A DNA stretch of 64,000 bases from Montifringilla adamsi (Eukaryota > Chordata > Aves > Passeriformes > Passeridae). Shown piece by piece: positions 44,001-56,000 of the stretch (position 1 is its first letter; every line of letters starts with the position of its first letter). The stretch is taken from contig JAGGNK010013670.1 in NCBI GenBank assembly GCA_017590115.1, positions 700,016 to 764,015 on the forward strand. Direction: 5' to 3'. The notes below the pieces were generated by a model. That model saw only the letters and a program-made list of their open reading frames with translations. It was not told the DNA's origin and searched no databases. Position numbers and translations under genes: made by a program.

Positions 44001-47000
44001 TATAATGGCACTGTTAAGGTTGCAAAAGGTCTTCAAGATCATCAAGTTCAACCACCAACACCACATCACCACCATGTTCAGCACTAAGCCGTGACCTCAG
44101 GAGCCACATCCTCACGTTTATTCAGCACTTGTAGGGATGGGGCTGGCCTGGGCTGCTCTCCTGAAGCTCTTGAGAATGCCCCAGTGTCACTGAGGGCTGA
44201 GCTCTGGGCTCTGGCGTGTCCTGGGCCAGTCCAGCTGTGCAGCCCAGCCCTGCTGCTCTCAGGGCTCAGCTGCTCTTTGGCCTGAGCTCTGCAGTGCCTG
44301 CAGTGTTCTGCCCAGCCCGTGGCTGCCAGCTTTGGTCACTGGGTTGGCATCAGCCTTGGCATAGCTGGGAAGCAAAGAGCCGTTCTTTTACTGTGTGGTG
44401 TGAGGAGTGACCCCAGGGCTCAGCAAGGAGTGGCAGAGACTTTGCCTTCTCCTCATGGCCCCAGGGAGCTGCTGCTGGCTGGGGCCACTGCAGGCCTTGG
44501 ACCAGTCCATCTTTTCAGCCTCACTCCTGAATGCTGTGGTGGCAGTTACTTTGGTTTTGTTTGTCATGTATTTGACTGCATTTTATTTATATTTTACTTG
44601 GTTTTGTGTTTAAGGTGGCAGCCTTTTGTTTTTATTTATTCATTTATTCAGTTACTACTAAGGAGAGCAGGGGATGGGGGCAGTGCTCTGTGCTGGCCCT
44701 GTGCTCTGTGTGGTGGTTGGAGCATTTCCCCTTGGCTCAGTCTCACTCCTGCTCGTTTGGGTTTGGGTGTGAATGGAACTGTGCTTTTGTATAAAGTGGG
44801 CATTTGGAAAACAAAGCAGTGCTGGAGAGAAGGTCACCTTACTACCATAATTCTTTTGACCCAAAGAAGGCTCCCCAGAGAGCTCTGATTTCCTTGTGGC
44901 ACTCCAGGGACAGGAATTCATTATCCAGACAAGTGGGTCCATATTTTCCCTTCTGCAGTGCTTATGGTAGTGCCAGTATTGGAGCCACTGGTAGGATCTG
45001 CTTACGTAAATCTGCACTTTCAAAGACTCTGAACTGTTGTATCCTCGCAGCCCAGCTGCTTCTCCCAGCTCTCCCTCCTCTGCTGCTCACCAAATTCTTC
45101 AGTGGTCACTCAGCTGTGAAAAAGAGAAGCTGCATTGGGGTTTTTTTTTATGTCATATAACATTTTTTCCTGTAAATAACACACCAGGAAGGCTTTTGTG
45201 GCTACAAAAATAAAATAATTCCCTTCTTCCCTCAGCATCATTCCCCCTAAAATAACAAGTGCAGTGTAGTCAAAAGATTATCTCATTTATTTTGCACCAA
45301 CTGGTGTCTTTGGGTGTAGGCTCAGTGTCTTTTCAAGAGTATCCCTGAGGGCATAATTAGCCCAAGAGAAGCAAAATGAGTATTGGTGGTTCAGGGAGAG
45401 CTGTTCTTTGATACTGCAGTTGCATAACAGAGGTTTTCCTTGGAGCAGCATCTCCTCAGACCATGGTAGTGCTCACTGTGGATTCACTTTCAAAGCAATT
45501 TACCTTCCTCGAGGTAAAGGGAACAGTGGTTAAGCAAAGGCTTTTATTTTAGCCTGGCATTGAATATTGGCTAAATTTAGCCTCCCCATTGGGTTGCAGA
45601 GGTATGAGCCCTTGGAGCTGCCTACTTGCAGATACCTTGGTACTCTGCAAGAGCTGCTTTTGAAAGTCCCAGCCAGAGGCAACACAGTTCCATTTTCATC
45701 AGTGCCCAGCTCCTCCTGAAACAGCAGCACAGCTCTGAGGGTTTGGTGGGTGCCAGTGCACTGGGGGAGAGGCTGGCAGTGGTTGTTTGTTGGGTTTGCA
45801 GTGCTCCTGATAGTGTTTCACCCATTCTGTGTGTCCAGGTAGCCAGAAAGAAATGAAATAAAATGGAAACAAGCTTTTCATGGTCACATTTCCTGTGGTG
45901 CTTGGTGAATGCAGCCCAGTTTCACATTTGCTTTTTGGGGTTGCTTGTAAATTTTTGACACAATCCCTTTTGGGCTGGAAGTTGCTTTTGCTTGGCCTGG
46001 GTGCCAGGAGGATTTGGTATGTTTGGTGAGCCTTTCCAGTGTTCCTGATTTCTCAGGAAGTACATTTAAATCCTTGGTGAGCTTTAGAGGAAGTCTCAAG
46101 CTGCTGTTTCAATAGGAAAGATGAAAGTAGAAAAACACAGTGGGGTTTTCTTTTTCTGTAAAACCAACAAAAAACCAAAACACCCTTCTGTGTGTCAGGG
46201 GAGGGTCAGGCTGGAGCTCAGGGAAAGGTTCTTCCCCCAGAGGGTGCTGGGCACTGCCCAGGCTCCCCAGGGAACGGGCACGGCCCCGAGGCTGCCAGAG
46301 CTCCAGGAGCTCCAGGGATGGCCAGGCTGGGATTGTTGGGGTGTCTGTGCAGGGCCAGGGCTGGACTGGATGATCCCTGTGGGTCCCTTCCAGTCAGGCT
46401 GTTCATGGCTCAGGGGCTGACCATGACTTTGTGCTCTGCTGGGGTTGGTGCCGTCATTAGTCACAGCTGCTCCTGGATTTGCCAAATGTTTTATTGATGC
46501 TGATGGTCTGACTGAAGCCAGCCACGTCCTGCTGGATGCTGGCAGCTGGGACAGGGATTGTTCACCGCCTGCCTGAGCTATTTGGAGCTCAGACATGATG
46601 TGTCTCAGTGCCAGCCACCTCCATCAGCCCTGTCATGTCACAGGGGTTGTTCAGCAGCCCCAGGTCAGCTCTGACGCACTTCCCTTAGCGGGGCAGGAGT
46701 GGAATAGGAGCAGTGAGCCCCAAGCCCTGAGAGCTGAGTGTTTGCTGAGGGAGGCTCCAGAGGGGAATGGCTTCCTAGTGCCAGAGGGCAGGGCTGGATG
46801 GGATATTGGGAATTAGGAATTGTTCCCTGGGAGGGTGGGCAGGCCCTGGCACAGGGTGCCCAGAGCAGCTGTGGCTGCCCCTGGATCCCTGGCAGTGCCC
46901 AAGGCCAGGCTGGATGGGGCTTGGGGCACCCTGGGACAGTGGAAGGTCTTGCCTGCCAGGACAGGGGTGGGACTGGATGGGATTTAGGTCCCTTCAGGTC

Positions 47001-50000
47001 AGACCATTCAATGATTCCAGGATTTCTGAAGCTGCTCACACTGTGTTTCTGCCATGCTCTTTGCTTTGCTCTCTCCTGCTGTAACAGGACCAAACAAATC
47101 CCTGCTCTCCCTGCCTGGCAGCACACTGGGAATGGGTTAATGATGCCAAAGGCTGACCCTGCTGACATTGGATGAATTATTCTGTCCCACAAGGACAGTT
47201 TTGCTACAGTCCAGTTGGTTCTGTCCTTGCTGGTTAAGGAAGGCTACAATTTAGCGCCCCAGGGTGCCCAGGACACCTCTATTTTACTTGTCTTAATGCA
47301 CAAGTGGTGCATTAAGAGACAGCTCTTATCTGAAATAGTCTGGGCTTCAGCAGCCACTTGAACTGTCGTGCTCTGACTTTGTGCTGCAGCTAAAGCTGTG
47401 CTTTGGCCTGTGGCTTTTAGTGGGGAAGGGCAGGCAAGAGGCTGACTTCAGAAAAATACTGAAGGCTGGGCTTGTCAGGTGCTCACCAACCTGGAGCTGA
47501 GGTTTTTAAAAGCTTTGGTGGCTTTTGCTGGCCCATCTTGGGCTGAGGTTCCCAGTTCCTGCAGCTCTTGTGCCCAGCTCAGCTTGGCTCTCTGTGGTGA
47601 GCCTTTGGAATGGTCAGTGTATGGAAATGGGATCCCAAGCCATGGCACAGACCTGGTGCTGCTGGCTGGGTGCTTTGCAGGCTCTGTGCTCCAGAGTTTG
47701 GGAGCTGGCAGGCTTTGGGAGGAGCTGTTTAACTCCAGGTGGCACTAGCAGCCCACAGCTGGCTCCGGGATCGGTGGCACTGGTGCAGTCCCCAGAATGT
47801 GCCACAGAAATCAAATACTGGCTGTGGGCAGATTAAAAATTACTTTGCTAGCTAAGAAATTACTCGTGGTGAGCAGAATAAATACAGTGACCAAACCCAG
47901 GCACGGAGATCAATTCTTTAGGAAATGCCAGTAAATAAAGGGCAAACACACAGCTGAAAGGAAGGAGTTCAGGCAGCAGAAGATGCTTAAGCCCCCCTGT
48001 GTGAGAGCTGCCAGGAGCTGGTGGAGAGCTGACTGCAATTCTGATGTGCTGGCACAGCTGTAGCACCTGAGCAAGAGCAGAGGAGATGGATAAATCACAT
48101 TTAGGGGGCTGATTCTTCTCTCATGTGTTACCAGAGCTGGTAGAATAATCCCATGTATAACAAAGAGGAAAATAAAAATAAACACAGTTTTTGAAGTGCA
48201 TCCTTTTTTACGTTTGTTTTAGGTTTTGGCAGGGCTTTGGAGAGTACTGGGCTTTGAAATTAAGTCTAAGCTGGAACAAAGTACAGGATATGTTCAGGCA
48301 AGGATAAAATTTGCTGTCCTTTCTTTGTAATGTGACACTCGCCCCACACAAGGGGACTGTTCAGACAAATGGAAGTGTGGAGAAAGGAATGTGCCCTGAA
48401 TGACTGAAAAGTGTCTCAGGAAAACAGAAAAGAGATGCAGCTCATAGCAGTCAGCAGTTCTGTCTGTTACCTTCTTGGTGTGTTCTGGGTGCTTCAGGAG
48501 GAGACTTGTGCAGGTGGAATCCCCCATTCCAGACTTCAGCCAAAGCTGACTCTGAGGTACAGCTCTTAAAAATGCCAAGTGCTTGCAGATTTCCTGTGTT
48601 TTTCTGTGAATAAAGAATTACAGAATCCCAGGCTGGTTTTGGTTGGAAAGGACCTTAAAGCTCATCTCACCCCACCCCTGCCCTGGGCAGGGACACCTCC
48701 CACTGTCCCAGGCTGCTCCCAGCCCCACTGTCCAACCTGGCCTTGGGCACTGCCAGGGATCCAGGGGCAGCCACAGCTGCTCTGGGCACCCTGTGCCAGG
48801 GCCTGCCCACCCTCCCAGGGAGGAATTCCTAATTCCCAATATCCCATCCATCCCTGCCCTCTGGCAGTGGGAGCCATTCCAATGTGAATGGCTGAATGGC
48901 CAGTTGGATTGGTTGATCTCTGAGGTCCCTTCTAACCCAAACCAGCCCATGATCCCTTTTTGGGATGCCTTGGTGGTGCTTTTGGACAAAGGGGCCAGAT
49001 ACAGAAGGCTGTGCTGCGTTTTCTCTGGTGTTGGTGCAGGTGGGGGTATCAGTGGCTGAAACAGAAACCGAGGCTGTTTCTGGCAAAGGCATCGTTGGAC
49101 AGGAAATGGTTCCTTTGGCCGTGGGAGGTTTTATATTCCTGTGCTTCAGAGGGAAAGGTGCTCTTCGATTAAAAGAGACATCTGAATTCAAAGGAAAACA
49201 CCAGGTTTTGAGAATCCTGGAGGTCTCTTACGATCAGCTGTGGAGGTTGGAACTTGTGATAGCTCCTGGCATTCTCAGCCCTGAGTTTTGCCAGTCTGAT
49301 TTCCCAGGCTCTAGGTTAGTTCTGGGTTGTCTGTGCAGCAGCTGAATCCCTTTCACTGCCTCCAGGAGGCTTTACTGTGTCTTAAAAGTGTTCAAGATGT
49401 TTATGTTGTGTACAGTGCCAGGGATCTGGGGCATGGCTCTAGGTTGGTTCTGGGTTGTCTGTGCAGCAGCTTTCACTGCCTCCAGGAGGCTTTACTGTGT
49501 CTTAAGAGTGTTCAAGATGTTTATGTTGTGTACAGTGCCAGGGACCTGGGGCAGCTGGGAGACCAAACCTCCCATCCCTTTGGGAGGGACAGGGTTTGTG
49601 CTAACAAGGGACAGTCCTGCTGTCCCTGCTTCTGTCTCACTCCTGCTTTCAGCTCGTGGGGCCAATCCTTCCCAAATCACAACCCTTTTGTATTTTTAAG
49701 AGCCTTTTTTCAAACAAAGAAACAATCTAAAAATAGGTCTTGGTGGACCTGGTAAGAATTTCTTCAAGGTTGAGCAGTTCTAGGAATGAACCCGGACGTG
49801 TTTCTTGTCATGCTTGGGCAATCTGAAAAATTCTACTTCCCAGCGTCCCCTTCTTCCTAGATTTGTATAAAATACTGATGTAATCTGAACAGGTGCCTCA
49901 CCAGGGGCATTTCTTCTTGTTGTTGTTGTTGTTATTATTATTACTGTTATTGTTAATTGTCAAGTATTCTTTGTCTGGATGGTGACTCAAGCACAGCGGT

Positions 50001-53000
50001 TGTGTTTCAGTGTGGAAAATGGTCCTTACAGGTGGTGGGGATGGGTTCTGCTGTCACTGATTTTCACCTCTGGCCCTGTTAAACTGCAGTCCTTCAGAGT
50101 CGCAGGAAATTGGGAATTTCTTCCCTGTAAAACTTCTGCTAGTGCCAGACTGCCCTGAGCTGCAGCTCTAGCAGATAATCCCTGCCTCAAAGCAGTGGTT
50201 TTATTGCAGGAGAGTGCTGGCTAGCCCCACGCAGAGGTGGCAGCTGGACTTGGCTGCTCCAGGACAGCCCTGTGACAACCAGCAGAGTTTGGGGGCACAG
50301 GGAGGCCTTGGACTGGCTTTCCCAGCTCCCAGAGCCTGCACTCCTGGAGAAGGATGGCTCAGTCTTTTCCTTGTGGTTTTTGGAGCTTTTTTAACCATGG
50401 ATCTCCTTCTTTCTTTCAGTGTTTAATCTTTTGCTTTGGGATTTTGGGTCAAAGCAAACTTCTGGTGATGCAGAGATCTGAACTGGGAGGTGTCAAGCAG
50501 GCAGTGACTGTCCCCTGTGCTGGCACTGCTGGGGCACCTCCAGTGCTTGGGGCAGCCCTGGGCCCCTCAGGACAATGCAGACCTGAGGGGCTGGAGTGTG
50601 TCCAGGGAAGGGAATGGAGCTGGGAAGGGGCTGGAGCCCCAGGAGCAGCTGAGGGAGCTGGGAAGGGGCTCAGCCTGGAGAAAAGGAGGCTCAGGGGGCC
50701 CTTGTGGCTCTGCACAACTCCTGACAGGAGGGGACAGCCGGGGGGTCGGGCTGTGCTCCCAGGGAACAGGGACAGGAGGAGAGGGAACGGCCTCAGGCTG
50801 GGCCAGGGGAGGGGCAGGGTGGACATCAGGAGGAATTTCCCCATGGAAAGGGTGCTCAGGCACTGGAAGGGGCTGCCCAGGGAGGTTTGGAGTCCCCATC
50901 CCTGGAGGTGCCCAAGGAAGGCATGGCACTTAGCACTCTGGGCTGGGGACAAGGTGGGGATGGGACACAACTTGGATTGGATGACCTTGGAGGTTTTTTC
51001 TAACCTCAGGGATTCAGTGTCAGTGGGTTTTTTTTTTGACATTTTGCCACCTGGGGATGGTCTGCAGTCCGTGAAGGCCACTCAGCACAGCTCTTCAGAG
51101 AGTGCAGGGGGCGTGACACAGCTCCTGATAGCGACACTTGTGCTTGTAGAAATTCAGCTGACCTGCTCTGCTCTCAAAAATAACAGAATTGCTCAGTTAA
51201 GGACATAATTCATCCATGTCCATGGAGTTTGGAAAGACTGGATGTGTGTCTGCCACTGGTAAACTGGCAACCACATCCAGAGCACCTGGATACTGGAATG
51301 TGCCCTAGGAATACAGGCAGCAGTGTCCTGGCTCATGCATGAGCCAGCTCAGCTGGCTTCCTCCATGAGTTCTTTGAGTTTCAGAGAAAGGACTTTTAAA
51401 CTCTTATTTCCAGGATGGAGTGGAAATGCTGCAGTGTGGTTCCAAAGAGCTGAACACAGTCCTGCCCCAGCTTCTGGAGCAGTCAGAAGCTGTGACTTTG
51501 GCCATCTCTCCAGTTCCACATCCCTCTGTGCTCTATTAAACTCCAGTTGGCCTGTCAGGGTGAGCAATCACCACATGTTCCTCAGCCTGGTGTTACTGCC
51601 TGATAACGCTCATTTCACCCCAAAGGTTGTTTAAAAGCTTAATTCATGTCTATAAAAGTGACACTTAATTTCAGTGAAGTTTGGCAAGCTTCTAGATCAT
51701 CTAAAATTTATCATCTAGACCAGGATCAACTCATAGCCAGCCTTCAGACGAGATGTTTTTGTCCTTTACTTGGGAGCTGAGCTGATTACTGTGAGCCTGC
51801 TCATAATTGAAGGGATCCTTTGCATATTAGACTGTGGAAATAATAAATAGATTGGTTTGTTCAGCTGTAGTGTCTGAAGGTACACAGGGGTGGGAACAGC
51901 AGGTCCATCACACACTGGATTGTTTGAAAGGTGTTGTATCCAAATATGCACTTAGAGTTATTGGTCACGAGTCACAGCCCTTCAGAGCAAGGGGGAAATG
52001 TGTTCACAGGGACTCCTGGCACCCACAGCTCCAGACTCGGGGCCATCAGGAGGATTGGATTCAACACCATTGGCCTTGGCAGAGCCACAGGGACGTTGTG
52101 GCAAAGCTGAGGGAAGAGTAGAGCTGGCCTGAGCTTCCAGAAGGCTCAGCAGGAGCTGCAGTGTGGGTACAGACACCCTCAGGCTGGCTTTGATCACTGT
52201 TTTTCACATGTTTAATTTGAAGCTTTGTAGTAAGGATGTGCTGTCCCCATGTGCTGGCACTGCTCAGGTCAGGAGCTGGCCTGAGCTTCCAGAGGGCTCA
52301 GCAGGAGCTGCAGTGTGGGAACAGGGCTGGACACCCTCAGGCTGGCTTTGATCACTGTTTTTCACATGTTTAATTTGAAGCTTTGTAGTAAGGATGTGCT
52401 GTCCCCATGTGCTGGCACTGCTCAGGTCACACCCCAATCCTGGGGTCAGATTTGGGCCCTCACTACAGAGAGGACATTGAGGGGCTGGAGCATGTCCAGG
52501 GAAGGGAATGGAGCTGGGAAGGGGCTGGAGCCCCAGGAGCGGCTGAGGGAGCTGGGAAGGGGCTCAGCCTGGAGAAAAGGAGGCTCAGGGGCTCTGCACA
52601 ACTCCTGACAGGAGGGGACAGCCGGGGGGTCGGGCTGTGCTCCCAGGAAACAGGGACAGGAGAAGAGGGAACAGCCTCAGGCTGGGCCAGGGGAGGCTCA
52701 GTGTGGATTTTGGGAAAATTCCTTCCTGGAATTTGTTGTCCAGCCCTGGCACAGCTGCCCAGAGCAAGGATGGAGTCCCCACCCCTGGAGGGGTTTAACA
52801 GCCCTGTGCGTGTGGCACTTGGGGACATGGGGCAGTTCTGGGGAATGGTTTGGCTCAATGATCTCAGGGGGCTTTCCCAGCCAGAACAGTTCTGTGATTC
52901 TGAGACACTCCCAGTTTCTTGCTTAGCCTTTTGTCCTTTCTTTTGGCCCAGACTGCTCTGCTGCCTCCTTCCCAGCAGTGCAGCCAGTGCTGAAAAAAGG

Positions 53001-56000
53001 CTTTGCAGTCTTGTATAGTCTCTGCTCCCTGGCAGCAGGAGGGCAGCAAGACCAGGGGAGGGGCAGGGTGGATTTGGGGAAATTCCTTCCTGGAATTTGT
53101 TGTCCAGCCCTGGCACAGCTGCCCAGAGCAAGGATGGAGTCCCCACCCCTGGAGGGGTTTAACAGCCCTGTGCGTGTGGCACTTGGGGACATGGGGCAGT
53201 TCTGGGGAATGGTTTGGCTCAATGATCTCAGGGGGCTTTCCCAGCCAGAACAGTTCTGTGATTCTGAGACACTCCCAGTTTCTTGCTTAGCCTTTTGTCC
53301 TTTCTTTTGGCCCAGACTGCTCTGCTGCCTCCTTCCCAGCAGTGCAGCCAGTGCTGAAAAAAGGCTTTGCAGTCTTGTATAGTCTCTGCTCCCTGGCAGC
53401 AGGAGGGCAGCAAGTGTCCAGCCTTGGTCTCTGGTATTTTCTCTCATGCCCAAGTGTCAGAAGCTTGGCATGGCTAGCACCTAGTGCTGGATGACCACAC
53501 CTTCTCCCAGTTCCCCACAGGCTGCAGGACCCAGTTCTGTGGCTTTAGGGTTCTGCACATCTCTGCTGCTCCCTCCTGTCACCACAGCGGGGACTTCTGG
53601 CAGTGACAGAGATGAGTAACCCCTCTCTCATCCCCAAAGCTGGCTGGCGTTTGTAAGACTGTTTTGATGTTGAACATGTTCAATTTTCTTGGCCTTTAAA
53701 GGAAGCTGTGGGTGCTCCACGTGGTGGAAGTTGATTTAAGGAACCTAAGAGAAAGTGCTGGAGCTGTGGAGCTTGGCACCTTGCTCAGTTCAGCTGCTTC
53801 CTCTCTTCCCTCAAACAGCTCAGTAGCAGATCTGGGTGGGCATGTCCTATTTCCAATGTAATTTTTCTGCAAAACCCATTTGAAAGCAGCCATGTTGCTG
53901 TTACTGACAAGTGATCTGTGAGAGAATAATCTTATATGACTGGTGGTGCTGGATTTGGAGAAATGGGAAAAATAAGGCTTGGACTGTGCTGGGTGACAGC
54001 AGCAGAGTGTGTCTTGGACAGCTGTGTTTGAAAGGGGAGGAATGCAGCACCTTTTCAGTTCTCATCCACAAATCCTGTAAGGACACACATTTTAGCAGGG
54101 AGGTCTCAGCTGAGATTAGACCTTGCTGGACAAGCTGTTTGCAGGGAAAAGCTACAGAAAGAGGCAGGACAGAGCCAGGGCAGGGAGGTGTTGGGTTCCA
54201 GCCACGTGCAGCTGTGTGTGTGTGTGGTTGTGCCTCTGGAACCTGCACTAGCATCCTCTGAGTGTGAGCCAGTGTGAGGTAAAGGTGTCCCAGGACTGCA
54301 CATGGCTTAGAAGGGCTGTCACAGAGTCCCAGAATGGTTTGGGCTGGAAGGGACCTTAAGGGGACAGGGCAGGGACATCTTCCACTGTCCCAGGCTGCTC
54401 CAATCCCCAATGTCCAACCTGGTCCTGGACACTGCCAAGGAACCAGGGGCAGCCACAGCTGCTCTGGGCACCCTGTGCCAGGGCCTGCCCACCCTCCCAG
54501 GGAACAATTCCTTCCCAATATCCCATCCAGCCCTGCTCTCTGGCAGCCATTCCCTGTGTCCTGTCCCTCCATCTCTGGTCCCCAGTCCCTTTCCAGCCTT
54601 CTTGCAGCAGAGTTCACTCTGCCTGTATATTCCAGTGTGAGGAGATGGATCAAGCACCACCAGGTGAAGTGGGCAGAGGAGCCTGGGCAGGTCCCTGCTG
54701 GGTTTGAGTGGCAGGAGCAGAGCATGGTTTGGTTCCCTGTTAGCCCTGTCTGTGTGCACAGTTTGATTTCTGCCTGCTGCAGCTGGTGTGGCATCTGCTG
54801 CTCCTGCAGTTCCTGGCTGGCTCGGTGTCCTTGCAGGTGTGAGGGACTTTAGGATGCAGTTGCTCTCACCTTGGTTTGGGACCTTGCTGTGCCAGAGCAG
54901 CTCAGGGACAGACGAGCAGGGCAGGGCACTTGTGCTGCTGCTGTGGAGGAGCTGAAGACCAGTTTGCTGAGCTGAAGGCTTTTTCCCTGTTAAGTTTGTA
55001 CTGGTTGGCAGGAAGAAGACTTGATAGCTAAAATGTGATATTTTTCCTTGCCTTGAAAGTGTTAAGAAGAGCAGCAGGAAGGTGCAGTAGGCAGCTGGGA
55101 GGTGCTGAGTTTGGGGACAGCCAGGCCAGTGAGGTGTGAACGCCACTGTGAGGGACACAGCAAGGAGTCTCAAATCCCTCTTATTTTTATGCTGATTTTG
55201 AAGGGACTTTTAATCCTTCAGACATATTGGCCTCTAAGCACTTTTCTCAAAGAGGGATATAACCCCACTCAGGCATTTTAGGTAATAATAGCACTTAGTG
55301 CTTAATAAACGTTGTGCAATTAATCCTCCTGGACCCATTGGAATAGAATTGTGTTGACTTTGGCTGGGGAATGAGGAGCTGATCTGAGCTCAGCTTTCCT
55401 TTGGGTGTGGAGGAGCAGCTCCCTCACCGTGGAACTGGTGAGGCTCAGGTAGGGTTCAGGCTGAGCCCTGGTTGTGTTTCCCTCCTGTGCCCTCCCAGCT
55501 GCACTGGGAATCAGCTCCTGTCCTGCAGGCTGGGACAGGGATCCCGGGTGCTGGGTAGGAGGCTGTTCTGGGGTCATGGCCTGGGGCCAGGGAGATGCTC
55601 CTGGTTCCCTGTCCTGCTCCTTGGGTTAGCCAGGCTCTGCCATCCTGTCCATGCAGGAGTCCCCTGGGCACCCTGATTCAAACCAGACTCAGCAATATCA
55701 ATCCCTGCCCCACTAAAAGAAACCATTTGCAGTTGGCTGAGGTCCCTGGGGTGGCACTGCCATGGCTGGTGTGTCACCTTGGGGCCAGAGGGGAAGAGCA
55801 GCATTGAGTCCACGGTGTCCGTCACTCTGGGTACCCCCTGGTATATTTTGTGTGTCAATTTTTGCAGGCTAAATTCAGTTTTTGATGATTTCTGCTTTGT
55901 TTTCAGGTTATAAACTCATTGGGAGCCATTCTGGGGTGAAGCTCTGCCGATGGACAAAGGTATGTTCTGTTTCCTTTTCTCATTTCCTAAATAAAAACAA

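Noticed and set aside
52463..53453. Two similar reverse-strand frames suggesting duplicated genes
   Set aside because: They are the two copies of the 364-bp duplication and CR1 text, with no coding features.
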